Part shown: in pieces, positions 18,534 through 27,364 of the stretch
Numbering within the stretch: the first letter of the stretch is position 1
Layout: every line of letters starts with the position of its first letter
NCBI RefSeq assembly: GCF_020251205.1
Contig: NZ_JAIWYX010000002.1
Span: 186,001 to 250,000 of the forward strand
Source of the DNA: Arthrobacter sp. M4
GTDB taxonomy: Bacteria > Actinomycetota > Actinomycetes > Actinomycetales > Micrococcaceae
Reading direction: 5' to 3'
DNA: 64,000 nucleotides
Position numbers and translations under genes: made by a program
Notes under the pieces: model-generated
The model's input: the letters and a program-made list of their open reading frames with translations, nothing else
Databases searched by the model: none
What the model was told of the DNA's origin: nothing

Positions 18534-18562
18534 ACTCTACCCGACAGTTTGGAGCCGCACAA
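18534..18562 (-). promoter_or_regulatory. Promoter of the tRNA-Gln/tRNA-Glu unit
   Basis: Read on the minus strand: TTGTGC (18562-18557), 17-base spacer, TAGAGT (18539-18534). It lies about 65 bases before tRNA-Gln. The -10 box overlaps the palindrome GAGTAATTACTC (18526-18537). The same TAGAGT box precedes tRNA-Lys. Confidence 0.65.
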
Positions 18563-18673
18563 ATTGAGGTCGTGTAGTCTCCGACACAGTTGCGCGCCGC
18601 CGTCAGACTCACCACGGCAGGTGCCGCAGTCAAAGGTCGACGGCGGCACTTGCCGCTGGCGGTGACCGCCATT

Positions 18674-19432
18674 TTAGGCCAGCAATTGTCGCAGGGAACT
18701 TACCTCCGGCCCCTTGTAGCCGTCAGCCGCCTCAGCACTCCGGTTCAGCCAGACGCCCCGAAGTCCCGCCGTGGTAGCACCGACGGCATCCACCACTTTG
18801 TTGTCCCCGACGTACAGCGTCCGGCCCGCCTGGGTGCCCAGAAGCCGGACACCCTCCAGGAAGATGGCCGGATCGGGCTTGGGGACTCCAACCGTGTCCG
18901 TTCCCACAAGCAAAGTGATGCGTTGCAGGCCTGCGCTGTCCAGCTTTGCCCGCTGATAGTCGTGGACGTTATTGCTGATGGCCCCGTAGGGCATCCCGAC
19001 TGCGTCCAGTGCATCCAGCACAGGGAGGACGTCCTCGAAGGCTCGGACAAAGGTTGGCTGCAGGCGGGCGTAGACATCAAGCCAATTGTGGGCCTCGTCC
19101 CCCTCGCCCAGTTCAACGCCGAAATGACCCAGGGCCGCGCGCCCGCGGAGGAGCCGTTGTTCGTTGAAGGTCAGCTCCCCCGCGAGGTAGCGGTCATAGT
19201 AGTGAGTCGTCTCATGGGTGAAGATCCGGCCGAACTTTTCCCAGCCGGCCGTGTCCATTGAAGGCAGGAGATGCTCACTGGCACGGCGAAGCGCCCGGGT
19301 CATCGCCGTGGCAAGGTCCACAAGGGTGTCGTCGATGTCGAACAGGACGGCATCCACCCCCGCAAACGGCGGAGCGAGGACAGGACGGAGCAACGTCTTG
19401 GATTCAGCCGCGGAAGGCACGAAGCCTGCCAA
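18674..19432 (-). CDS. HAD-superfamily hydrolase (HAD-IA type)
   Basis: A 252-residue haloacid dehalogenase-type phosphatase. Motif I is [12 protein letters not shown] (nucleophile Asp, about residues 28-39), motif II lies in YGAISNNVH (Ser/Asn), motif III Lys in [17 protein letters not shown], motif [29 protein letters not shown]. The helical cap lies between motifs I and II, as in subclass IA (phosphoglycolate phosphatase-like). The substrate is unknown. It overlaps the end of gltX by 29 bases; a start nearer the motif I (GTG at residue 26) is possible, so the overlap may be smaller. Confidence 0.85.
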   Translation of the reverse strand: MAGFVPSAAESKTLLRPVLAPPFAGVDAVLFDIDDTLVDLATAMTRALRRASEHLLPSMDTAGWEKFGRIFTHETTHYYDRYLAGELTFNEQRLLRGRAALGHFGVELGEGDEAHNWLDVYARLQPTFVRAFEDVLPVLDALDAVGMPYGAISNNVHDYQRAKLDSAGLQRITLLVGTDTVGVPKPDPAIFLEGVRLLGTQAGRTLYVGDNKVVDAVGATTAGLRGVWLNRSAEAADGYKGPEVSSLRQLLA

Positions 19433-20924
19433 GGGACGAATCCTTGCCCAGGATCACCATGGATTCGAACAAGGGCGGCGAGACTCGGCGGCCCGAAATC
19501 GCAGTACGGACCGGGCCAAATGCGAGCCTCGGCTTGATGCCAAGGTCTTCCACCAGTGCCTGCTTCAGGGCAGTCTGGATGTTCTCAGCCGTCCAGTCCG
19601 CAACGGGCACGAGTGACGCAATGGCTGCATCGAGCACTTCGGTCAGGTTCTCCGGCAGGCCCTTGCGCGCGTCGTCGGCAATAGTGATTTCGTGGTCCGG
19701 CTTGAACAGGAAGGCAAGCATGTCCGGCGCCTCGCCGAGCAGTGTGATGCGCTCCTGGATCAACGGTGCGGCTTCCTCAAGAATCTGTTCCTGGCGTGCA
19801 GTCAGGATTTCGCCAACCAGACCGGCCATTCTCAGGTAGGGAACCAGCCTTTCCCGGAAGTCCTCGGGCGAAAGCATCCGCACGTGCGTTCCGTTGATGG
19901 CCTCCGCCTTTTTAAGGTCGAACCTGGCTGGGTTTCCCAGGACGTCATGGATGTCGAAGTTGGCAACGAGCTGCTCCACGCTGAAGATGTCCTCGTCAGC
20001 GCTGAGCGACCAGCCAAGGAGGGCCAGGTAATTCAGCAGTCCCTCGCGGACAAAGCCACGTTCACGGTGCAGGAACAGGCTGGATTCGGGGTCCCGCTTG
20101 GACAGCTTCTTGTTGCCTTGGCCCATGACGTAAGGCAAGTGGCCAAACTCCGGCATGTACTCCGCCACGCCAATGGCGTAGAGGGCGCGATAAAGCGCAA
20201 TCTGCCGCGGGGTGGAGCTCAGCAAATCCTCTCCACGGAGGACATGCGTGATGCCCATCAGGGCGTCGTCCACAGGGTTGACGAGCGTATACAGCGGCTG
20301 GCCGTTGGCACGGACAACAGCGAAGTCGGGCACGGACCCTGCTTTGAAGGTGATATCCCCACGCACAAGGTCGGTGAAGGTGATGTCCTCGTCCGGCATC
20401 CGGAGGCGGAGGACAGGCTCCCGGCCTTCGGCCTTGTACTGGGCCAGCTGTTCCTCGGTCACGTGGCGATCAAAGCCGTCGTAACCCAGCTTTGGATCAC
20501 GACCAGCCGCGCGGTGGCGGGCTTCGATCTCTTCCGGGGTGGAGTAGGACTCGTAAACATGCCCGCCAGCCTTGAGCTTGGCGATGACGTCCTGGTAAAT
20601 GTCGCCGCGCTGCGACTGCCGATAGGGCTCGTGCGGCCCTCCCACCTCAACGCCTTCATCCCATGAAATGCCAAGCCACTTCAACGCCTCGAGCAGCTGA
20701 TGGTAGCTCTCCTCGCTGTCGCGGGCCGCGTCGGTGTCCTCAATCCGGAAGACGAGCTTGCCGTTGGTGTGCCGCGCATAGGCCCAGTTAAAGAGGGCAG
20801 TGCGGATGAGGCCGACGTGGGGGGTCCCGGTAGGCGACGGGCAGAAGCGGACACGAACAGGCGTATCGGCCGTCACCGCGGGGATGGAACTTGGAGTGGA
20901 GTTCAACGCAGAGGCTGTAGTCAT
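19404..20924 (-). CDS. gltX: Glutamyl-tRNA synthetase GltX
   Basis: Charges tRNA-Glu with glutamate. The 506-residue class I synthetase has the HIGH motif as [23 protein letters not shown] (residues about 29-51) and the KMSKS motif as [13 protein letters not shown] (about 280). [22 protein letters not shown] and [15 protein letters not shown] are conserved GlxRS blocks, and the C-terminal anticodon-binding helical domain is complete. ATG at 20924. A tRNA-Glu gene lies downstream at 18195. Confidence 0.97.
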   Translation of the reverse strand: MTTASALNSTPSSIPAVTADTPVRVRFCPSPTGTPHVGLIRTALFNWAYARHTNGKLVFRIEDTDAARDSEESYHQLLEALKWLGISWDEGVEVGGPHEPYRQSQRGDIYQDVIAKLKAGGHVYESYSTPEEIEARHRAAGRDPKLGYDGFDRHVTEEQLAQYKAEGREPVLRLRMPDEDITFTDLVRGDITFKAGSVPDFAVVRANGQPLYTLVNPVDDALMGITHVLRGEDLLSSTPRQIALYRALYAIGVAEYMPEFGHLPYVMGQGNKKLSKRDPESSLFLHRERGFVREGLLNYLALLGWSLSADEDIFSVEQLVANFDIHDVLGNPARFDLKKAEAINGTHVRMLSPEDFRERLVPYLRMAGLVGEILTARQEQILEEAAPLIQERITLLGEAPDMLAFLFKPDHEITIADDARKGLPENLTEVLDAAIASLVPVADWTAENIQTALKQALVEDLGIKPRLAFGPVRTAISGRRVSPPLFESMVILGKDSSLGRLRAFRG

Positions 20925-20992
20925 AGTGACTCCAACTTTACCGGCTACCCGCCGTCCCCCGGCTCGTCTGTTGAAGAGTCTGTGATGCCGGG

Positions 20993-21769
20993 CTAGCGCC
21001 GAACGATGGGATTAGAGAGACGGCCGATGCCCTCGATCTCAACCTCGTAGCGGTCGCCTTCCCTGACCAGTCCAACTCCTGCCGGGGTGCCGGTCATGAT
21101 GACGTCCCCAGGCAGCAGGGTGAATGCCTGGGAGGCAATAGAGACCAGCTCACGCACTCCGTGGATCATCTGGCTGGTGTTGCCGTCCTGGCGAAGTTCT
21201 CCATTGAGCCAGCCCTGCACTGACAGATCCTCGGGGTCCAGTTCCGTCTCAATCCAGGGACCCAATGGAGCGGAGGTGTCAAAGCCCTTCGCGCGGGCCC
21301 ACTGGAGCTCCGTCCTTTGAATGTCCCGGGCCGTGAGGTCATTGCCACAGGTGTAGCCAAAAATCACGTCGTCCACGCGGTCTTCCGGCACATCCTTGCA
21401 AATACGCCCAATGACAACGCACAACTCCGCCTCGAAGGACACCTCTTCGGAGAACTCGGGGAGGATGACGGGGTCGTTGGGACCAACAACCGCCGTGTTG
21501 GGCTTCAGGAACAGCAGTGGCTGCTGCGGCACCTCGTTGCCCAGCTCAGTGGCGTGCTCCGCGTAGTTGCGGCCGACGCCAATGACTTTGCTGCGGGGAA
21601 TGATGGGGGCGAGCAGCCGCACGTCCTCCAATTTGTGCCGAATGTGGGTCCGCTCGATGCCGCTGAAGAAGGGGTCCCCGTGGATAACGGTGATCTCTTC
21701 GCTGCCAGCTTCGCCTTCAACGACGCCGTAGAGGGGATCAGAATCGACTACAAACCGGGCAATTCGCAT
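20993..21769 (-). CDS. Fumarylacetoacetate hydrolase family protein
   Basis: A 258-residue FAH-fold enzyme: [35 protein letters not shown], and the metal-binding acids in [13 protein letters not shown] (E-x-E) followed by [16 protein letters not shown]. These features fit the FAH/HpcE group (hydrolysis or isomerisation of acylpyruvates such as 2-hydroxyhepta-2,4-diene-1,7-dioate); the exact substrate is not determinable. I chose ATG 21769, which opens directly with MRIARFVVD; the frame runs 195 codons further upstream through the antisense of the MBL gene region and is not protein-like. Confidence 0.9.
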   Translation of the reverse strand: MRIARFVVDSDPLYGVVEGEAGSEEITVIHGDPFFSGIERTHIRHKLEDVRLLAPIIPRSKVIGVGRNYAEHATELGNEVPQQPLLFLKPNTAVVGPNDPVILPEFSEEVSFEAELCVVIGRICKDVPEDRVDDVIFGYTCGNDLTARDIQRTELQWARAKGFDTSAPLGPWIETELDPEDLSVQGWLNGELRQDGNTSQMIHGVRELVSIASQAFTLLPGDVIMTGTPAGVGLVREGDRYEVEIEGIGRLSNPIVRR

Positions 21770-21881
21770 GGTTCCAAGCCTACAGTCAGGCCGGGTGTGA
21801 AACTGACATCCCGGAACTGGGCTACCCGACCCCGGTAGCGACCCTCTGGGCGTCAGGATCCCTGCACCGCCACGGAGCAGC

Positions 21882-22661
21882 TTAGGAGCGCAAGTAGTCC
21901 AACTGCGCCGCCACCGACGTCTCGGCGGCCCAACGCACAGAAGGGTCGACGTCGGGGTAGACAGCATCGGTGACCGCCTCCACTCCGGCGTCCTCCCCCA
22001 AATCCGCCAACGCGGCCCGAATTTGGTCCAGCCGCTGGTGGCGGTGGGCACGGTACTCGCGGCAGAGGGCGTCGACGGCGGGACGTACCGGTCCGTGCGC
22101 GGGCAGCAGGGTGGCCGGTCCGAGCGCCTCCAACGCGTCAAGGCTCGCGAGGTAATCGCCCAGCCGTCCGTCCGGGTAATCCAGGACGGTTGTCCCCCTG
22201 CCGAGGATCGTGTCGCCGGTGAGGACCGAACCATGGGCTCCGTCATACGGGAGGTGGAATGACACAGAATCCGAAGTGTGGCCGGGTGTCGAGATGACGC
22301 GAATCGTGGTGCCACCGGCGGAGATGGCTTCACCGTCCACCAGCGGCTCTCCACCGTGGCAATGTTTGGGGTCGGCGGCGCGCACGGGCGCGCCGGTCAA
22401 CTCATGGAAGCGGGGCGAGGCTTCGGTGTGGTCCCGATGCCGATGCGTGATAAGTACAACGTCGACGACTCCGGCGCCCGCCAGGATGGCAAGGTGCTGC
22501 TCCTCGAGCGGGCCCGGATCCACGATGGCCACGTGACCGGATTCGTCACCGATGACGTAGCTGTTGGTTCCGTCCAGGCTCATGGGCCCCGGGTTAGGGG
22601 CGAGCCTGTACCTGGTCAGCGGGCTGCTGCGCCGGAATTCGTCGTCGTTCTGCTTGGTCAC
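21882..22661 (-). CDS. MBL-fold metallo-hydrolase
   Basis: A 259-residue metallo-beta-lactamase fold protein. The zinc motif is THRHRDHTE (H-x-H-x-D-H), with GHTSDSVSFHL and a further His near PAHGP. The N-terminus GTNSYVIGDESGHVAIVDPGP and the C-terminal helical segment TLLPAHGPVRPAVDALCREYRAHRHQRLDQI resemble the LACTB2-like subgroup, whose members act as RNases or thioester hydrolases; the activity here is unknown. Start is GTG at 22661, downstream of no obvious promoter and 19 bases beyond the ilvE stop on the same strand. Confidence 0.88.
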   Translation of the reverse strand: MTKQNDDEFRRSSPLTRYRLAPNPGPMSLDGTNSYVIGDESGHVAIVDPGPLEEQHLAILAGAGVVDVVLITHRHRDHTEASPRFHELTGAPVRAADPKHCHGGEPLVDGEAISAGGTTIRVISTPGHTSDSVSFHLPYDGAHGSVLTGDTILGRGTTVLDYPDGRLGDYLASLDALEALGPATLLPAHGPVRPAVDALCREYRAHRHQRLDQIRAALADLGEDAGVEAVTDAVYPDVDPSVRWAAETSVAAQLDYLRS

Positions 22662-22680
22662 GGAAGTTAGACCAGGACTA

Positions 22681-23793
22681 CTAAACCAGGCGGCTCAGCC
22701 AGCCGTGCCTGTCCGCCACTGTGCCGGTCTGGATTCCCAGCAGCTCCTCGCGGATAGCCATGGTGACTTCGCCTGCCTTGGCATCATCGGATCCGATGTG
22801 CTCGGTGCTGTCTTTCAAGAGGCCGATGGGGGTAATGACGGCTGCCGTTCCGCAGGCGAAGACTTCGGCGATGTCGCCGGAACCGACGCCGTCGCGCCAC
22901 TCGGCGAGGGTGATCTTACGTTCAGCAACGTCGCGACCCATGTCCTTTGCCACCTGGATGATGGACGAGCGGGTGACGCCCTCCAGGATGGTTCCGGTCA
23001 GGGCCGGCGTCACCAGGGAGCCGTCCTTCATCACGAAGAACACGTTCATGCCGCCAAGTTCCTCAACGGCGTCGTCGTTGAAGTGGTCTAGGAAAAGGAC
23101 CTGCTTGCAGCCGTTGGCCTCAGCCTCCTGCTGCGCGATAAGCGACGCGGCGTAGTTGCCGCCGCACTTCGCGGCGCCCGTGCCGCCGCGGCCTGCGCGG
23201 GCATATTCACGGGAAATCCAGATGGAGACAGGCTTCAGTTCCCCGCCGAAGTAGTTCCCGGCGGGCGAAGCGATCACCCGGAATGAGACTTCGCGGGCAG
23301 CACGCACGCCAAGGAAGGCCTCCGTTGCGATCATGAATGGCCGCAGGTAGAGTGCTTCGCCGTCACCGGAAGGCACCCAGTCGCGGTCGGCGGACACCAG
23401 CCCGCGGATGGCGCCCAGGAAGTATTCCTCCGGAAGCTCAGGCAGGGCCAGGCGACGGGCAGAAGAGTTCAGTCGGGCGGCGTTGGCTTCCGGGCGGAAG
23501 GCCCACACCGAACCGTCCGCATGGCGGTATGCCTTAAGGCCCTCGAAGATCTCCTGGCCGTAGTGCAATACCGCTGCGGAGGGGTCCAGTGAAATCGGAC
23601 CGTAGGCCTCAATTCGGGCATCGTGCCAGCCGCCGTTACCCTCGGGGTCGACGGTGTAATCGACAATGGCGGTGTGGTCCGTGAAGTAGTTGCCAAAGCC
23701 CGGATTAGCCAAAATGGCCGCGCGCTCTTCGACACCCTTGGGATGTGCCGAGCGCTGCAGGGTGAATTCGACGCCGTGGGCAGTCTGGGTCAT
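22681..23793 (-). CDS. ilvE: Branched-chain amino acid aminotransferase IlvE
   Basis: Transfers the amino group in the last step of leucine, isoleucine and valine synthesis. The 370-residue fold-type IV PLP enzyme has HYGQEIFEGLKAYR, the region RAGRGGTGAAKCGGNYAASL with the PLP lysine, EELGGMNVFFV, ITLAEWRDGVGSGDIAEVFACGTAAVITPI, all in the order of the BCAT family. ATG 23793 is preceded by GGAGGAACA. It is 157 bases downstream of leuB on the same strand, so the two may share a transcript. Confidence 0.97.
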   Translation of the reverse strand: MTQTAHGVEFTLQRSAHPKGVEERAAILANPGFGNYFTDHTAIVDYTVDPEGNGGWHDARIEAYGPISLDPSAAVLHYGQEIFEGLKAYRHADGSVWAFRPEANAARLNSSARRLALPELPEEYFLGAIRGLVSADRDWVPSGDGEALYLRPFMIATEAFLGVRAAREVSFRVIASPAGNYFGGELKPVSIWISREYARAGRGGTGAAKCGGNYAASLIAQQEAEANGCKQVLFLDHFNDDAVEELGGMNVFFVMKDGSLVTPALTGTILEGVTRSSIIQVAKDMGRDVAERKITLAEWRDGVGSGDIAEVFACGTAAVITPIGLLKDSTEHIGSDDAKAGEVTMAIREELLGIQTGTVADRHGWLSRLV

Positions 23794-23950
23794 TGTTCCT
23801 CCACGTTCGGCTGCCAGCCGTCGCTGGATAATGCAGGGCGGCCACTCCAGCCGGAAAAGTCGGTGAAGTCAGCGGCCTGGAACATGGTTCAGCGTCGGAC
23901 CACGGCAGCAGGTAAGTAATCCAAGTCAAGCTTACGCCCGACCGCGGCGC

Positions 23951-25015
23951 CTACAGCGCCGCTGCGATGGCGTCGCCGATTTCGGCTGTGGTACGGGATT
24001 TTCCGTCCCTGCCTTCGACGTCGGCGACGACGGCGGCCTCGATCTTGCGGGCCGCTCCGGCGTAGCCGAGGTGGTCGAGAAGCAGTGCGGCGGACAGGAT
24101 TGCCGCCGTGGGGTCCGCCTTCTGCTGGCCGGCGATGTCGGGCGCCGAACCGTGGACGGGTTCGAACATGGACGGTGCGGTGCGGTCCATGTTGATGTTG
24201 CCGGATGCGGCAAGGCCGATGCCGCCGGTGACGGCGGCGGCCAGGTCAGTGATGATGTCGCCAAACAGATTGTCCGTGACAATGACATCGAAGCGGGCCG
24301 GATCTGTCACGAGGAAGATGGTGGCTGCGTCGATGTGCAGGTAATCGTGAGTTACCTCGGGGAACTCCTTGGCGACGGCCTCAACGGTGCGCTTCCAGAG
24401 ATGTCCCGCGTAGACAAGGACGTTGTGCTTGTGGACAAGGGTGACGTGCTTGCGAGGCCGCAGGCTGGCCCGGCGGAATGCGTCGCGCACCAGGCGCTCC
24501 ACGCCATGTGCGGTGTTGATGGAAACTTCGGTGGCCACCTCGTGGGGGGTGCCCCCGCGGAGGGTGCCGCCATTGCCCACGTAGGGACCTTCCGTGCCTT
24601 CGCGAACCACAATGAAGTCAATCTCGCCGGGGTTGGCCAACGGGCTGCCCACGGTTCCGTAGAGACGCGATGGGCGGAGGTTTACGTAGTGATCCAAGCT
24701 GAAGCGCAGCTTGAGGAGCATTTCGCGCTCGATGATGCCGGACGGGATCCGAGTGTCTCCGGGGGCCGCGCCCACCGCACCGAACAGGATGGCATCACGG
24801 GTGCGCAGGTCATCCAGCACCTCGTCCGGAAGCGTCTCTCCCGTCTCCAGCCAATGCTGGGCACCCAGTTTGTAGTGGGTCTGCTCCACCGTAACGCCCT
24901 CGGCGGCCGCCACCTTGTCGAGGACCTTCAGGGCCTCTGCAATGACCTCAGGGCCAATGCCGTCGCCTGGAATGACAGCCAGGTTGATCGTTGCGGTGGG
25001 GTTCGGTGCGCTCAT
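23951..25015 (-). CDS. leuB: 3-isopropylmalate dehydrogenase LeuB
   Basis: Oxidises and decarboxylates 3-isopropylmalate to 2-ketoisocaproate with NAD. The 354-residue protein shows [11 protein letters not shown] at the N-terminus, the substrate-binding segment [29 protein letters not shown], the metal-binding Asp in [15 protein letters not shown], and [24 protein letters not shown] 25015. Upstream at 25058-25074 is TCTCACAATCCGAACGG, which resembles one half of the palindrome found at leuC and ilvD, a hint that LeuB belongs to the same regulon. Confidence 0.97.
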   Translation of the reverse strand: MSAPNPTATINLAVIPGDGIGPEVIAEALKVLDKVAAAEGVTVEQTHYKLGAQHWLETGETLPDEVLDDLRTRDAILFGAVGAAPGDTRIPSGIIEREMLLKLRFSLDHYVNLRPSRLYGTVGSPLANPGEIDFIVVREGTEGPYVGNGGTLRGGTPHEVATEVSINTAHGVERLVRDAFRRASLRPRKHVTLVHKHNVLVYAGHLWKRTVEAVAKEFPEVTHDYLHIDAATIFLVTDPARFDVIVTDNLFGDIITDLAAAVTGGIGLAASGNINMDRTAPSMFEPVHGSAPDIAGQQKADPTAAILSAALLLDHLGYAGAARKIEAAVVADVEGRDGKSRTTAEIGDAIAAAL

Positions 25016-25129
25016 GGATTCAGCGTAGCGACGGCATCCACATGGTGGTCAAAAACGTCTCACAATCCGAACGGTGAGGCGGGCGCCTTTTGCATGCGCA
25101 GATGATGCCGCCAGCGGAAAGGCCATTGA

Positions 25130-25990
25130 TCAGCCAAGGGGTGAGGCGACCACCGTGACATTCGTTCCCCACGGGTCCTTTGAATAGCAGCTGATCAGGA
25201 CCAGCTTGTTGGGCATCACCGCCCAGATGGGGCTGTCCTTGAGCGTCGCCTTGGTGTACGTGGTTACCGATTCCACCCGGTAGGCCAGGACACCCGCTGC
25301 GGTGGTAACAGTAAACTCATCCCCCGGAGCCGCCGCGGTGCTGAGGTGATTGAATGGCGCATCCTGGTCCACCCAACTGTGGCCGATGACGTAGGTGGTA
25401 TTCGTCGAACCCGTGCCCGGAGAGCCGTACGACGCCAGCCAGTATCCGTCTTTCGTCTCCGGAGGCTCAATGCTCTGGCTTGCTGTCGAAGTGCTGTCCG
25501 GGTTCAGGACATGCACCACAACGTCCATCCCGGCTTTGGGGTATGTGATGCGTTCTGGGACCGCCGCTGCCGGAGCTCCTGCCTGAACTCGGGCGGCAAC
25601 CGCCCCGGGGGGCGTTGGCGCATCCGTGGGCTTTGACGCATCCGTGGGCTTTGACGCGTCCGTGGGCTTTGACGCGTCCGTGGGCTTTGACTCCGAAGTG
25701 GGCGAGACACCCGGCGAAGCTTTGGGACCCGGAGTTGCGGCAACGGCGGCGGAGGTGGCCTCAGCGTCCGAATGGGCTGCCACAGCGTCATTGACAGACC
25801 TGAACCCGGCCCCGGAACTTGCCCAGAAGAGCCACGCGGTGATCAGTCCCAATAGACACGACGCCAGCACAATAGCCTCACCCGGTCCTAGCAAGAAGCG
25901 GTCCCGCAGCATTAAACGGTGCTTCCGTGTGACCCTATGGCGTTGCGTTGATGCTCCCATGTGACGCTTCGTCCCGACCTCGGGGACCAT
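25130..25990 (-). CDS. Class F-like sortase with no arginine after the catalytic cysteine
   Basis: A 286-residue membrane-anchored sortase: one N-terminal TM segment (about 37-57, VLASCLLGLITAWLFWA), a Pro/Ala/Ser linker with SKPTDA repeated four times (about 101-124), and a C-terminal sortase beta-barrel from about 145. The catalytic His lies in VIGHSW (H204) and the Cys in LVLISCYS (C268). In sortases an Arg follows the Cys by 10-15 residues (YRDN in class F); here the last 18 residues hold none, and the aligned place reads WGTN. The ATG at 25990 has AGGAGG seven bases upstream. The next gene upstream encodes a surface protein that could be its substrate. Either a divergent mechanism or loss of activity is possible. 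Confidence 0.85.
   Translation of the reverse strand: MVPEVGTKRHMGASTQRHRVTRKHRLMLRDRFLLGPGEAIVLASCLLGLITAWLFWASSGAGFRSVNDAVAAHSDAEATSAAVAATPGPKASPGVSPTSESKPTDASKPTDASKPTDASKPTDAPTPPGAVAARVQAGAPAAAVPERITYPKAGMDVVVHVLNPDSTSTASQSIEPPETKDGYWLASYGSPGTGSTNTTYVIGHSWVDQDAPFNHLSTAAAPGDEFTVTTAAGVLAYRVESVTTYTKATLKDSPIWAVMPNKLVLISCYSKDPWGTNVTVVASPLG
25618..25690 (-). repeat. 18-bp tandem repeat in the sortase gene
   Basis: About four copies of an 18-base unit (plus-strand GACGCATCCGTGGGCTTT with C/T changes) encode the SKPTDA repeats in the linker. Copy number could vary between strains and would change the reach of the sortase from the membrane. Confidence 0.9.
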
Positions 25991-26065
25991 GGTGCCTCCT
26001 GGCGATAGAGCTGCGGGTGCCGCGCCCTCAACGGCACGGCACCCGCAGCGGTCCCTTTGATCCCT

Positions 26066-26872
26066 CTAGTGCTTTGCCTTCCCGGACCGGGCTTGTGCCC
26101 GCCAGAGGACAAGTGCGGCCGCTCCGGCGAAGCCTGCGCTCAGTGCGAAAAGCCAAGCCGGGATGTCAGCGGCGGAAGAGGCCCCCACCGCAGTCTGAAC
26201 GTTGAAGCCCACATTGGCCGGTGCCGCGGCTCCCCCACCTGGGCTCGACGTCCGCGAAGGAACGGGCGCCGCTGTGTGAGTCACGGTCGGCGTCGGGGTA
26301 GGGGCGACGGTGGGCGATGGTGATTGCGACGGGGTCACCGTTGGCGTCGGAGTGACCGTTGGCGTTGGCGTAACGGTCGGGGTAGGCGACACGGTGGGCG
26401 TAGGCGTGACAGTCGGCGTGGGCGACACGGTGGGCGTAGGCGTCACAGTCGGCGTAGGCGTGACAGTCGGGGTAGGCGTCACTGTCGGCGTGGGCGTCTC
26501 GGTCGGGGTAGGCGTCACAGTCGGCGTAGGCGTGGGGGTGACAGTCGGCGTGGGGGTGACAGTCGGCGTGGGGGTGACAGTCGGCGTCGGAGCCGCCGCA
26601 ACGCAACCGGCCTCAAGGAGCTTAATATTTGCGGGGGTAAGATTTTGCCCGTTAGGGAAATCCGTTCCCGAATTGACGGGAATAATATCGCCGGTGTCCC
26701 CCGCGTGCGCACTCAGCGCACTGAGGTTAATCGTCTCGGCGATATACGGATTATCCGCCGAACCGGTGGCATGGCAAATGGTGATCTTGGCAGGTGGGGC
26801 CGCATTCGCAGACACCGCAATGCCCAGCAGCCCCAGGCTGGTCACTCCAAGAGCGACAGCAATTCTCTTCAT
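26066..26872 (-). CDS. Secreted, membrane-anchored surface protein with Pro/Thr-rich stalk
   Basis: A 268-residue exported protein. A signal peptide ([24 protein letters not shown]) is followed by a compact domain of about 65 residues with [35 protein letters not shown] and a second Cys (EAGCVAAA). Then comes a stalk of about 110 residues dominated by TPTV/TPTP repeats, and a C-terminal TM segment ([21 protein letters not shown]) with a basic tail ([11 protein letters not shown]). This layout is that of a sortase-anchored wall protein, but no LPXTG-like motif is present; GFNVQTAVG before the TM is the only conserved-looking candidate. The neighbouring sortase suggests pairing. Function unknown. 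Confidence 0.8.
   Translation of the reverse strand: MKRIAVALGVTSLGLLGIAVSANAAPPAKITICHATGSADNPYIAETINLSALSAHAGDTGDIIPVNSGTDFPNGQNLTPANIKLLEAGCVAAAPTPTVTPTPTVTPTPTVTPTPTPTVTPTPTETPTPTVTPTPTVTPTPTVTPTPTVSPTPTVTPTPTVSPTPTVTPTPTVTPTPTVTPSQSPSPTVAPTPTPTVTHTAAPVPSRTSSPGGGAAAPANVGFNVQTAVGASSAADIPAWLFALSAGFAGAAALVLWRAQARSGKAKH
26333..26590 (-). repeat. Short coding repeats (TPTV/TPTP) of the surface protein stalk
   Basis: About 20 units of 12-24 bases built on GTAGGCGTGACAGTCGGC-like words (plus strand) encode alternating Thr-Pro and Val. The repeat is protein coding and low complexity; slippage or recombination could alter stalk length. Confidence 0.9.
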
Positions 26873-27268
26873 TTAGGGTCCCCCCAATCCAAATTCGTAT
26901 CAAACCGACCAACTGTGCGGAGTAACCAAATTTGGAACAGGAAAGACAACCATTTGAGACCTCAAACAGCGACATGAGTTGGTGACAGTTACTCCCCAGA
27001 AAGTGTCATCAGTTCGCGTGCGATTTCAGCGTAGGGTCCCGCTTCCGCCAAGTCCCGAGTAGTTTGTACTCGAATACTTGTCTCCGACTACTTGTTTCAG
27101 GCCGCTTTCCACTCATTTGCATTCGACTGAATACTGAGTTCCACAAGGACGGCAATATTGAATCAAAATGAGCGCAATTTTTGGTCAAGATCTGCGGCAA
27201 TGTTAAATCAAGGAGGCCCGCAAAAAGCTTCCAATTCATGGAACGGGAGTGAAATTTCGCCACCGGGA
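26873..27268. other. AT-richer non-coding region upstream of the surface protein gene
   Basis: This stretch is visibly poorer in G and C than its surroundings and carries no credible gene. It must contain the promoter of the surface protein gene at its left end. Two 17-base direct repeats, CGGCAATATTGAATCAA (27150-27166) and CGGCAATGTTAAATCAA (27195-27211), differ at two positions and start 45 bases apart. GGGGGGACCC before the ATG at 26872 is the likely ribosome site. Confidence 0.6.
27150..27211. repeat. Pair of 17-bp direct repeats in the AT-richer gap
   Basis: CGGCAATATTGAATCAA and CGGCAATGTTAAATCAA match at 15 of 17 positions and start 45 bases apart. They are over 270 bases upstream of the surface protein start. 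Regulator sites are one possibility; nothing else nearby explains them. Confidence 0.7.
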
Positions 27269-27321
27269 CAAAAACGGACACCCCGTCATGCGGCTATTCC
27301 TATCCACATGACGGGGTGTCC
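27269..27321 (-). terminator. Intrinsic terminator of metG
   Basis: Perfect 15-bp stem GGACACCCCGTCATG / CATGACGGGGTGTCC with a 16-base loop, followed on the minus strand by GTTTTTG. It lies 44 bases past the metG stop. Confidence 0.9.
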
Positions 27322-27364
27322 AAAAAGCCAAGGGTCTTTCTTCGCCCTTGAGCCGATACCGGAT

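Noticed and set aside
21770..22354. Possible long N-terminal extension of the FAH-family protein
   Set aside because: It runs antisense-like through the MBL gene region and has no protein character; ATG 21769 gives the family start.
26333..26590. Dense short repeats that could be taken for a CRISPR array
   Set aside because: The repeats are in frame, encode TPTV/TPTP units and lack uniform spacers; no cas genes are present.
27009..27281. A 90-codon open frame on the minus strand in the AT-richer gap
   Set aside because: No ribosome site, odd composition, and it overlaps the metG terminator hairpin; no family resemblance.
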